IMG/VR virus record: IMGVR_UViG_3300042385_000662 | Location: 1 to 23,049 of that record | Length of the DNA: 23,049 nucleotides | Direction: 5' to 3' (one strand) | Origin: a virus | Translations under genes and position numbers: made by a program | Shown: positions 16,628-22,363 of the stretch, one piece after another | How the letters are laid out: each line of letters starts with the position of its first letter | Position numbering within the stretch: the first letter of the stretch is position 1 | The notes under the pieces: model-generated | What the model was told of the DNA's origin: nothing | Databases searched by the model: none | What the model saw: the letters and a program-made list of their open reading frames with translations, nothing else

Positions 16628-18663
16628 TGTTTGCATTCAGAGGTAATTACATAAGTTACAATGGTGGTGTTACGCCTCCACCCGGTGGAGATCCATATTG
16701 GACAAATGTCTCAGTATTGATAAACAATGAAAACCCCACCGGGGCTTTTAATGACTCAAGTACTAATAAATTTTTAGTTACCGTATCTGGAACTGCTAGA
16801 CCAAATGAACGAACACCATTTGCTAGTGGTGCAGGTGGAAGTATACGAATTGATGGAACAACTGCTAGCCAAGTTATAATTCCACAAAATGTAGATTTTA
16901 ATGCGGCGAGCAATAATTTTACATTAGAAGGTTGGGTATTCATACCTAGTTTTCCTGGAAACAATTTAGAATTTTTTGCTATTGCTACCAGTGCAGCCAG
17001 TATTGGACAGGCAACTGCTCGTATTGTTAGCACTAATGCTGGTGCAGTTTTCTTTTTATGTAACAATGCAAGTAATGGTTGGATTAATACTAGCACTACT
17101 ACTGCAGGTACGTTAACAACAAATACATGGTATCATCTTGCCGGCGTAAGGAATGGTTCGTCTTTTGTTTTATATGTTAATGGTGTAAGCAGATTAAGTT
17201 ATACTTATGCTGGCGTAGTAGGATATTTAGGTACTAATTCAACGCACATAGGTAATTTACCAGTTGGTACAGGTTTTACTGGCGCAAATAACTGTTTTAT
17301 ATCTAATGTAAGATGGGTTAATGGAACTGCCATTTATACTAGTGCATTTACTCCACCCACAAGTCCATTGACTGCTGTTACAAACACTAAGTTATTACTA
17401 ACATTTACTGGGCAAGCGTCACAATCCACTACTACTACCATTGGTGCAGCAAATTATTCTATAGTAGACACCGGGCCTAATGGATACCCACTTTTAATGA
17501 CTACAAGTCCAGGACATAGTGGTATAAGTCCATTTGGAAATGAATATCCTGGTAGTGTGGCATATACTGGTTCACAAGGTATGTGGATAGGTGCAACTGC
17601 TAGTGCAAATTTTGCATATGGTACACAAAATTTTACTATTGAATGTTGGGTGCAATTTACTAGTGTAGGAACATTACAATATATAATTGACCAACGAAGC
17701 GCCAGCACAAGTATTTGTCCATCAATATATCTTAACACTGATAATAAAATATATTATTATGTAAATGGTTCAAATGTAATTACTAGCACTAATACAGTTA
17801 CAACTGATACATGGTATCATATAGCAGTTTCCAGATCTAGTAGTAATACAAAAATGTTTATAAATGGTGTGCAAGAAGGATCTACCTATAGCGATAGTAA
17901 TAATTATGCTAATGCAAATGCTAGATTTGGTGTTGAATTTACAGCCAATTCAAATTATTTGAATGGCTATCTTAGTAATATTAGATTAAGTAGAGGCTTT
18001 AGTTATTACACTAGTGATTTTACACCGAGTACTATACCATTAACGATAAGCACTTTATATACATTGGCTTTTATATCAGGACAAAATGCTGCAACATATA
18101 ATCTTAGTAATTATCCTAAACCTTACGTAGGTGCCAGTTCAATATTAAGTAATACACAAAGTGCATTTGGCACACAAAGTTTATTTTATAATGGCGCAAC
18201 TACTACAGCAATTATAGATGATATAAGCGTGCGATTTGGTACTGGTGATTTTACAATTGAGGGTTGGGTCTATAGAAGTAGTGCAGGGGTACAACATGGA
18301 CTATTGAGTAAGGGAACTGCAACACCAAGTTGGGAACTTAGAGTTAATACTAGTAATCAACTACAATTTTTTTCTAATACGTCATTGTTGTTAACAGGTG
18401 CTACAACTACTATTCCAGCAACAACATGGACATATTTTGCAGTAACTAGAAGTGGTACAACATCGTACTTATTTGTAAATGGTACATTACAGGCTAGTGC
18501 TACTGATAGTACTGATTATTCACAAACTAATAATATTTTTATGGGAAATACCACAGCAGGTGGATACTTAACAGGATATTTAGATGAAGTACGAATTACT
18601 AAAGGTATCGCTAGATACACTGCAAGTTTTACAGCACCCACAAGTGCTTTTCCAACTGATTAA
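16627..18663 (+). CDS. Fibre tip/adhesin 3, three tandem LamG-like lectin domains
   Basis: 678 residues. It starts MFAFRGNYIS (the shared tip element), then a short linker TPPPGGDPYW leads into three concanavalin A-like domains. Domain 1 (about 22-250) has FTLEGWVFIP, WYHLAGVRNGSSFVLYVNG and the closing IYTSAFTPPTSPL. Domain 2 (about 255-475) has FTIECWVQF, WYHIAVSRSSS, MFINGVQEG and YYTSDFTPSTIPL. Domain 3 (about 477-678) has FTIEGWVYR, WTYFAVTRSGTTSYLFVNG and ITKGIARYTASFTAPT. Each domain has the F-T-(L/I)-E-x-W and W-x-x-(L/I/F)-A-V-x-R signatures of the LamG fold. It overlaps the preceding shaft gene by one base. Three different lectin domains on one tip suggest multivalent or multi-ligand binding. 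Confidence 0.8.
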   Translation: MFAFRGNYISYNGGVTPPPGGDPYWTNVSVLINNENPTGAFNDSSTNKFLVTVSGTARPNERTPFASGAGGSIRIDGTTASQVIIPQNVDFNAASNNFTLEGWVFIPSFPGNNLEFFAIATSAASIGQATARIVSTNAGAVFFLCNNASNGWINTSTTTAGTLTTNTWYHLAGVRNGSSFVLYVNGVSRLSYTYAGVVGYLGTNSTHIGNLPVGTGFTGANNCFISNVRWVNGTAIYTSAFTPPTSPLTAVTNTKLLLTFTGQASQSTTTTIGAANYSIVDTGPNGYPLLMTTSPGHSGISPFGNEYPGSVAYTGSQGMWIGATASANFAYGTQNFTIECWVQFTSVGTLQYIIDQRSASTSICPSIYLNTDNKIYYYVNGSNVITSTNTVTTDTWYHIAVSRSSSNTKMFINGVQEGSTYSDSNNYANANARFGVEFTANSNYLNGYLSNIRLSRGFSYYTSDFTPSTIPLTISTLYTLAFISGQNAATYNLSNYPKPYVGASSILSNTQSAFGTQSLFYNGATTTAIIDDISVRFGTGDFTIEGWVYRSSAGVQHGLLSKGTATPSWELRVNTSNQLQFFSNTSLLLTGATTTIPATTWTYFAVTRSGTTSYLFVNGTLQASATDSTDYSQTNNIFMGNTTAGGYLTGYLDEVRITKGIARYTASFTAPTSAFPTD

Positions 18664-18670
18664 ATAGAAT

Positions 18671-18892
18671 ATGATAAACTTTTCAACAGAACAATTATCT
18701 TGGATAGTAGTCGGAGCACTAGGACTTGGTGGAACCGGCTACATGACTATGAACGACAAAATAGATAACTTAAATACAACAGTAGGAATAACTAATGCAA
18801 ATCTTAACAATACTCAAAAACATTTGGAACAAATGCAAGACCAACTTATTAGAATTGAAAATAAAATTGATAGAAAAAATGAAAAGAGATAA
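18671..18892 (+). CDS. Small membrane protein with coiled coil (holin- or i-spanin-like)
   Basis: 73 residues. After ten residues there is one transmembrane segment (WIVVGALGLGGTGYMTM, about 11-27), followed by a predicted coiled coil with leucine/isoleucine heptads (NLNTTVGITNANLNNTQ, then HLEQMQDQLIRIENKI) and a basic end. Small proteins of this build downstream of tail fibres are often holins or inner-membrane spanin subunits in phages, but neither is proved here and no endolysin is seen in the window. Its start lies 7 bases after the previous stop, without a clear ribosome binding site. Its stop codon (TAA 18890-18892) falls inside the promoter-like motif GATAAATA. Confidence 0.6.
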   Translation: MINFSTEQLSWIVVGALGLGGTGYMTMNDKIDNLNTTVGITNANLNNTQKHLEQMQDQLIRIENKIDRKNEKR

Positions 18893-18895
18893 ATA
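18888..18895 (+). promoter_or_regulatory. T4-late-like promoter motif GATAAATA
   Basis: The motif overlaps the stop codon at 18890-18892. No + strand gene follows. A start site about 6 bases further (near 18901) coincides with the first base of the hairpin arm beginning at 18900, so the product would be the structured intergenic RNA. Confidence 0.4.
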
Positions 18896-18899
18896 AATT

Positions 18900-19035
18900 T
18901 GTAGAACAAGTATAGATGTAACTAGTGCCAACAATTACAAATATTCCTTTAATACGCTTGTTCTACACATTTTTCGCAGGGGTGCTAGCAGTTCCTAAGT
19001 CATATTCCGTTTATTCCTAATGCTAGCATCTCTGC
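18900..19035 (+). ncRNA. Candidate small structured RNA (two long-armed hairpins) or terminator region
   Basis: TGTAGAACAAG (18900-18910) pairs perfectly with CTTGTTCTACA (18957-18967), 11 pairs, with an inner TGTAA/TTACA pair, followed by five T at 18970-18974. GCAGGGGTGCTAGCA (18976-18990) pairs with TGCTAGCATCTCTGC (19021-19035) over 15 positions. The two non-Watson-Crick positions are G-U on the + strand RNA but would be C-A mismatches on the other strand, which favours transcription from the + strand. The loop of 30 bases repeats TTCCTAA twice. It lies between convergent genes and starts at a GATAAATA motif. It could be a noncoding RNA or the transcription end of the tail operon. Confidence 0.45.
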
Positions 19036-19039
19036 ATCC

Positions 19040-19369
19040 TTATTTCAATAACTCTCTTAACAAAACATAATCATCATAAACTTTTTGTAAGTTTGGATGT
19101 TTCTTTCTAAGTGCCAAATCAGTTTTGTATTCATCAATGATTTTGGACATCTCGTTAAAATCTTCAGTTTGCATACGTATCTCTATACCATGTGTTTCAT
19201 TTTTTGTACTTGGTTGTGATGGTACAGCCATAGTAGGTATAGTTGTGGTATAACTCAAAACTACATTACATTCACTGATGTAACTGGTTCTGTAGTTTTT
19301 CATAAACTTAATTTCATCTTCAGTTTTGTTATGAAAACCCTGATGCATTGTTGCTGTTATTTGATTCAT
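19040..19369 (-). CDS. Hypothetical protein, paralogue of the gene at 19372-19671
   Basis: 109 residues; last gene of the minus-strand cluster, starting 2 bases after the stop of its neighbour. The C-terminal half (THGIEIRMQTEDFNEMSKI, then LRKKHPNLQKVYDDYVLL) aligns with the C-terminal half of the 99-residue neighbour: G-(I/V)-x-I-x-M-x-x-E-D-F-(N/D), a charged helix, then L-x-x-x-Y-x-x-Y. The N-terminal half differs. The composition is helical and acidic-basic, and no membrane segment or known domain was recognised. No ribosome binding site is visible, so it is probably translated by coupling. Confidence 0.6.
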   Translation of the reverse strand: MNQITATMHQGFHNKTEDEIKFMKNYRTSYISECNVVLSYTTTIPTMAVPSQPSTKNETHGIEIRMQTEDFNEMSKIIDEYKTDLALRKKHPNLQKVYDDYVLLRELLK

Positions 19370-19371
19370 AA

Positions 19372-19671
19372 TTATTTTTTAAGATTCAACCAAGTGATAT
19401 ATTCAATATACAATCTGTCTAATTGACTATCACGATATCTTAATTCTTTCTCAATCTCTAAGTCATATAATGTTTGACACAACTTGTCAAAATCTTCACG
19501 TGACATATTAATCTGCACACCCTCAATTTCAAGTACTTGTAGTCCTGCTTGTACTTCATCTATAGTGCCAGACACATTAACATGCACACCAGATACTTGG
19601 CGAAATATATGTTTGCTTCTACTAGTATAAGCATTGTATTTTTTAATAAAAAGTTGTGTTGGATCATTCAT
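19372..19671 (-). CDS. Hypothetical protein, paralogue of the gene at 19040-19369
   Basis: I take the ATG at 19671 (MNDPTQLF) as the start, giving 99 residues; a TTG at 19686 would add five residues but overlaps the lipoprotein stop. The C-terminal part (IEGVQINMSREDFDKLCQTL and LDRLYIEYITWLNLKK) parallels the downstream gene. The N-terminal part has ARRVSG-like beta character (KHIFRQVSGVHVNVSG) and is not shared. No domain was recognised. A GATAAATA motif sits directly upstream of the ATG, so it might also be expressed separately as a leaderless or short-leader transcript. Confidence 0.6.
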   Translation of the reverse strand: MNDPTQLFIKKYNAYTSRSKHIFRQVSGVHVNVSGTIDEVQAGLQVLEIEGVQINMSREDFDKLCQTLYDLEIEKELRYRDSQLDRLYIEYITWLNLKK

Positions 19672-19676
19672 TATTG

Positions 19677-19684
19677 TATTTATC
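19677..19684 (-). promoter_or_regulatory. T4-late-like promoter motif GATAAATA on the minus strand
   Basis: GATAAATAC is read on the minus strand, fused to the TGA stop of the lipoprotein gene (TGATAAATAC), 5 bases before the ATG at 19671. Such spacing would give an almost leaderless mRNA for the hypothetical gene, so the promoter reading is tentative. Confidence 0.3.
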
Positions 19685-19931
19685 AATTAATGAAATAACG
19701 ATTCCCAGATTTTGTTATATGAATAACTTTACCACGACTTGCACCACAGAAGTTTGGAAATGTGTAACCTTCAGTTTTACCTGTCATTTGACATGGGTCT
19801 TGTGTGTCTGCATGTTTAGCATAACTGTCAAACATACTATTGCCTGGACCTATTCCAAACACACATGCCTCACGACAACTACTTGCACAACCCGTGAGGA
19901 ACAACATACTTAATAGCAAAACTTTAATCAT
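19683..19931 (-). CDS. Small cysteine-rich lipoprotein
   Basis: 82 residues. The N-terminus MIKVLLLSMLFLTGC is a lipoprotein signal peptide with lipobox L-T-G-C (Cys15 lipidated). The mature part is short with four further cysteines (19, 23, 47, 62), and GIGPGNSMFDSYAKHAD and FCGASRG are distinctive segments. It would be anchored in a membrane facing the periplasm, presumably the outer membrane of a Gram-negative host (residue +2 is Ala, not Asp). The start overlaps the end of the membrane protein gene by 8 bases, with GAGG upstream. A lipoprotein overlapping a membrane-protein gene recalls o-spanin/i-spanin pairs. The cysteines and lack of proline-richness are unusual for a spanin, so superinfection exclusion or another envelope role is also possible. 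Confidence 0.7.
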   Translation of the reverse strand: MIKVLLLSMLFLTGCASSCREACVFGIGPGNSMFDSYAKHADTQDPCQMTGKTEGYTFPNFCGASRGKVIHITKSGNRYFIN

Positions 19932-20160
19932 GTTTATCCTCTGTGATAATTTCAGTAATGTCTTGTGTAATAACTTCCGCTGGAGTTGGTTGAGGTATAT
20001 ATTTCATTACCCAACAATCATGATTGTAGTCCCAATACATGTTACCAACATCATTCATTCTACGCAATGTTTTTGCACGATTTAATTCTTCATTAATTCT
20101 ACTGATTAATAAAGGTGCACCTATGCAGATTACCAATATCCAAAATATAAATTCATACAT
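19924..20160 (-). CDS. Small membrane protein preceding the lipoprotein gene
   Basis: 78 residues. An N-terminal transmembrane segment (FIFWILVICIGAPLLI, about 4-19) is followed by a short basic amphipathic helix (NEELNRAKTLRRMNDV), an aromatic stretch with MYWDYNHDCWVMKY, and an acidic tail. The membrane domain plus soluble tail, with 8-base overlap into a lipoprotein gene, gives a possible inner-membrane/outer-membrane pair. The soluble part is shorter than usual for an i-spanin. It is the first full gene of the minus cluster, downstream of the 12-codon leader reading frame. Confidence 0.6.
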   Translation of the reverse strand: MYEFIFWILVICIGAPLLISRINEELNRAKTLRRMNDVGNMYWDYNHDCWVMKYIPQPTPAEVITQDITEIITEDKHD

Positions 20161-20166
20161 ACAATT

Positions 20167-20202
20167 TTACTTATAAAAGGTAAGAAACAAAACTTTAATC
20201 AT
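20167..20202 (-). pseudogene. 11-codon frame beginning like the lipoprotein gene
   Basis: ATG at 20202 begins with 15 bases (20188-20202) identical to the start of the lipoprotein gene (19917-19931), encoding MIKVL then diverging to FLTFYK and a stop at 20167. It is probably a remnant of a duplicated lipoprotein start, or a coupling segment. It overlaps the 12-residue leader stop by ATGA. Confidence 0.35.
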
Positions 20203-20237
20203 AACCAAATCACAATCAACAAAGCAACAAGTAACAT
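20199..20237 (-). CDS. 12-residue hydrophobic leader peptide
   Basis: Starting at 20237 on the minus strand, ATG follows GGAG (20247-20244) by 6 bases, which is the best ribosome binding site of this cluster. It encodes MLLVALLIVIWL and stops with TGA, which overlaps a second ATG (ATGA at 20202). It lies 33 bases downstream of a consensus-like sigma70 -10 element. The peptide could be an uptake or attenuation leader, a tiny membrane peptide or a byproduct. The sequence of ribosome site plus start is the evidence; function is not known. Confidence 0.4.
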   Translation of the reverse strand: MLLVALLIVIWL

Positions 20238-20269
20238 AAGATTCTCCGAAAAGTTAAGAAAGAAAACAT

Positions 20270-20298
20270 AGTATACATCAAACGTGATTTATTGTCAA
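20270..20298 (-). promoter_or_regulatory. Sigma70-type promoter of the minus-strand cluster
   Basis: On the minus strand, TTGACA (20298-20293), 17 bases, then TATACT (20275-20270). All six -35 bases and five of six -10 bases match consensus. It drives the leader peptide and the membrane/lipoprotein/paralogue cluster. Confidence 0.75.
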
Positions 20299-20362
20299 AT
20301 ATATACGGGTTGTCGTAAAATAACAACAAATAAATGCTTTTGTACATATTTTGCCCAAAATG

Positions 20363-20391
20363 TTGACATTTGTTTTCAATTAGTGTACTAT
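20363..20391 (+). promoter_or_regulatory. Sigma70-type promoter of the 69-aa gene, leaderless start
   Basis: TTGACA (20363-20368), 17 bases, TACTAT (20386-20391). The expected start of transcription, about 7 bases further, falls at or next to the ATG at 20399, and there is no ribosome binding site. It is divergent from the promoter at 20270-20298, with 64 bases between the two -35 boxes. GTTGT/ACAAC inverted repeats at 20309-20327 could be an operator. Confidence 0.65.
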
Positions 20392-20398
20392 ATACAAC

Positions 20399-20608
20399 AT
20401 GTATGAAAAAATATTGACTAAAACAGAAAAAAGACTTGTAGACATTGCCATTGTACGCAACAACTACAAGACCTTTGACCGTTCTATTTTTATTAATGCT
20501 TGTCAAACATTTATGCCCAAAAAACGCTGTGAACAATTACTTGTTGATAATCAATTGGCTTACATTGATTACGTAAAAGATTTATATCGTTCTATAAAGA
20601 AAAGATAA
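20399..20608 (+). CDS. Small basic hypothetical protein
   Basis: 69 residues, helical and basic (MYEKILTKTEKRLVDIAIVR, then AYIDYVKDLYRSIKKR). No known domain is recognised; size, charge and predicted early-type promoter fit an early phage protein or small DNA-binding factor, but this is only inferred. The start is fixed by the promoter, whose expected start site coincides with the ATG. The stop codon (20606-20608) lies inside a GATAAATA motif. Confidence 0.6.
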   Translation: MYEKILTKTEKRLVDIAIVRNNYKTFDRSIFINACQTFMPKKRCEQLLVDNQLAYIDYVKDLYRSIKKR

Positions 20609-20611
20609 ATA
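20604..20611 (+). promoter_or_regulatory. T4-late-like promoter motif GATAAATA ahead of the large RNA
   Basis: GATAAATA overlaps the stop of the 69-residue gene. Transcription about 6 bases downstream would start near 20617, the first base of the first RNA stem (GTGTG 20617-20621 with CGCAC 20640-20644). Confidence 0.45.
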
Positions 20612-21258
20612 ATACTGTGTGAAACATTTGAACTTGTGACGCACAATACTCTCAATCAGTATAGAAGCCCCGGGGAAGACGAGCCCCGGGCTTCGCTTAT
20701 CGTCAAAGAAAATGATTGAGAATGGTAACTGATTGATGAGTTTACTATGTACTTTACAACATAGCGAGATTCCGTTCTGATGTGTGACGGTTGCGAAGTG
20801 AAGGTCAGCACTGATTTTACAAGACATATAACCACATGAAGTTGTGGATGCCTTAAACTAACTTCTCACTTGAAGAAAAGTTTCTTGTAATCTTAATGGT
20901 AATGATGTAGAAATACACTTCAAGTATGCCGAGTCATAGTAATAGCGATAGAGGGCTCGGGCTAGTTAAATGAATCCCAATGATTCAATCATTTAACAAT
21001 AGCGAATACGGTAACTTCTCGTAAGAGTTTGTGAGATATAGTCAATCCTCCACAGTCATAGTTATGAATCATTGTCGCACCCAGATCTGGGCCTCAAGAA
21101 AAGTATTTTTCAGCCGAGTAGATTTTATATCTACTCGCCTGTGCCTAAGAAATGTATATAACAACACCGAACAAATAAACAATTATAGTCTTTCCTAAAT
21201 AGCACGAACAAACGAAGTTTGTGATGTGCTAGTCCTGAGCGAAGCGATTAGGACTTTA
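20612..21258 (+). ncRNA. Candidate large structured noncoding RNA (about 640 nt)
   Basis: No credible protein gene lies between 20609 and 21329. Instead there are dense inverted repeats: TCTCAATCA/TGATTGAGA (20650-20658 with 20713-20721) enclosing GAAGCCC and GGGG paired with CCCC and GGGCTTC (20664-20694); CTATGT/ACATAG (20745-20764); CCACA/TGTGG (20832-20847); ACTTGAAG/CTTCAAGT (20868-20925); CCGAG/CTCGG (20929-20960); GTTAAATGA/TCATTTAAC (20965-20997); CCCAGATCTGGG (21080-21091); CGAGTAGAT/ATCTACTCG (21115-21137); AGCAC plus ACAAAC paired around a GAA loop (21201-21230); AGTCCT/AGGACT (21231-21255) followed by TTT. Size, phage context and ornate local folding resemble large phage RNAs such as GOLLD and ROOL, but I cannot match a family consensus by eye. 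The strand is inferred from the upstream GATAAATA motif. Confidence 0.65.
21231..21258 (+). terminator. Terminal hairpin of the large RNA
   Basis: AGTCCT (21231-21236) pairs with AGGACT (21250-21255), and GC-GAA-GC can form inside the loop. It is followed by a short T run only (TTTAATAA), so it is a weak intrinsic terminator or simply the 3-prime stem of the RNA. Confidence 0.35.
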
Positions 21259-21329
21259 ATAACCAAAAACATATCCTTATTTGATACTTTTATTCATTTA
21301 TCATTAAATATTTTATGTAAGGAACAATT

Positions 21330-21758
21330 ATGCATAAAATACTATACGATGTCAAAAATACAAGTGCAACTACCACATATATGTCAATAAGTAAAACAAA
21401 TCTTGACTATCTACAAAGTCAAATTATATCAATTCAAAGTTACATGAGTGAACTAAGTCTATGTCCAAATCAAGACGTTAAAGATTTACTTAAGTGGTAT
21501 CAAAAGCCATCAAAGACATTACCTTTTCATAGTAAATGGAAGAAACACAATAGTCCTCAAAGTTTTATTGCAGGTACACTAAACAATCTCATGTACAATG
21601 GACAACAAGATTTAAGTCTAATGCAAGCAGAACATTTACAAAACATCATCAACAACTTTGTAGCATTAATGGACGCATTACGTGAGATGAAGATAGACTT
21701 ACAAAAGAACAACATAATGGACACGATTATGTTTACAGAAAATTTATGGACAACATAA
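21330..21758 (+). CDS. Hypothetical protein
   Basis: 142 residues with TAAGGAACAATT before the ATG. Mixed polar helices; segments include YLQSQIISIQSYMSEL, DLLKWYQKPSKTLPFHSKW, and a C-terminal helical stretch with LMQAEHLQNIINNFVALMDA. No transmembrane segment, catalytic motif or known domain was recognised. A TTAAATA sequence 20 bases before the start (21304-21310) is a one-base variant of the late-like motif. It begins a run of small + strand genes with short spacing. Confidence 0.6.
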   Translation: MHKILYDVKNTSATTTYMSISKTNLDYLQSQIISIQSYMSELSLCPNQDVKDLLKWYQKPSKTLPFHSKWKKHNSPQSFIAGTLNNLMYNGQQDLSLMQAEHLQNIINNFVALMDALREMKIDLQKNNIMDTIMFTENLWTT

Positions 21759-21759
21759 C

Positions 21760-22194
21760 ATGAGCAACACAGAAAAAGAATTTCATTTACATATAACAAC
21801 CAATAGTGAAAATAAACAGGCATTCTTGTTTACTATCAAACGCAATGAACAAAACAAAACTATTGAATTATGCGACATTCATATCATCACACAATTCAAT
21901 GGTATTGAAAATAAAACTACGCTTAAAATGAAAGAACTAACACACTTAATGGGTATGCATCGTGGTGGCAATGTGTTACCAGAGGGACTTAATGAATTGC
22001 GTGAAGTTTTCCACGACAGCATGAACACTGAAGATCAGGATCATTTAAATCAACTGATTAACATGTTTGAACTTAAACAATTAAATCTAGCAGAACAATT
22101 GATTGTCGCTGGAGAAATTGCGTTGAATAGTCACCCAGTAAATCAATCCATAGAGGAAATAGTCAATGATAAACTTAACGGAAATAAGAGTTAA
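21760..22194 (+). CDS. Hypothetical protein
   Basis: 144 residues beginning one base after the previous stop. The N-terminal half is beta-like (EFHLHITTNSENKQAFLFTI) with a charged turn; the second half is helical (LNELREVFHDSMNTEDQDHL and LNLAEQLIVAGEIALNSHPV). It contains one HRGGN segment but no recognised domain. No ribosome binding site is clear, so translation is probably coupled to the upstream gene. Its last 29 bases overlap the next small gene. Confidence 0.6.
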   Translation: MSNTEKEFHLHITTNSENKQAFLFTIKRNEQNKTIELCDIHIITQFNGIENKTTLKMKELTHLMGMHRGGNVLPEGLNELREVFHDSMNTEDQDHLNQLINMFELKQLNLAEQLIVAGEIALNSHPVNQSIEEIVNDKLNGNKS

Positions 22195-22327
22195 CAACAA
22201 GTTCTCATTAGAAACATTATATGATGTATTGAAAGCCTACAAGCCCGGCAGATACAAACTTATATTTAAAAACAATTGGGAATGCAAAGTACGTTGGAAT
22301 GGCACTGACTTCACTGACATACATTAA
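22166..22327 (+). CDS. Small hypothetical protein overlapping the previous gene
   Basis: 53 residues, start ATG at 22166 behind GAGGAAATAGTCA, overlapping the upstream coding sequence by 29 bases. The sequence MINLTEIRVNNKFSLETLYD is followed by AYKPGRYKLIFKNNWECKV, a compact alpha-beta pattern with tryptophans in NWECKVRW. It stops at TAA 22325-22327. A strong ribosome site and uninterrupted frame support it; function is unknown. Confidence 0.6.
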   Translation: MINLTEIRVNNKFSLETLYDVLKAYKPGRYKLIFKNNWECKVRWNGTDFTDIH

Positions 22328-22363
22328 TTAGTGACACTACCCCTAATCTACTAAGTATAGATT

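Noticed and set aside
14842-18663. Diversity-generating retroelement with repeated adhesin ends
   Set aside because: There is no reverse transcriptase or template repeat here, and the two cap copies differ at bases of all kinds rather than only at adenines.
18976-19035. TGCTAGCA repeated at 18983-18990 and 19021-19028 as a phage attachment site
   Set aside because: No integrase or tRNA is present, and the longer complementarity including wobble pairs is better explained as an RNA stem.
19656-20085. Two + strand frames (85 and 81 residues) opposite the lipoprotein and membrane genes
   Set aside because: The minus-strand frames have a lipobox, a transmembrane segment, coupled starts and a promoter; the plus frames show none of these.
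20216-20536. 106-residue minus-strand frame
   Set aside because: It runs across both sigma70 promoters and opposite the 69-residue gene, and its protein is unlike a real product (phenylalanine, tyrosine and cysteine rich).
20582-20827. 81-residue minus-strand open frame in the structured region
   Set aside because: It lies over the densest inverted repeats, lacks a ribosome site and reads as low-complexity shadow; RNA pairing explains the sequence better.
21033-21043. GAGATATAGTC resembles the conserved P7/S element of group I introns
   Set aside because: The partner GACTA or TGACTA strand is absent upstream in 20600-21030 and the segment interrupts no gene: the frame before it ends at 20608 and a separate gene starts at 21330. 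A covariance search would settle it.
22331-22361. Promoter GTGACA with TATAGA before the 158-aa gene
   Set aside because: The spacing is 19 bases and the -10 box lies only two bases before the ATG, so transcription would begin after the start codon.
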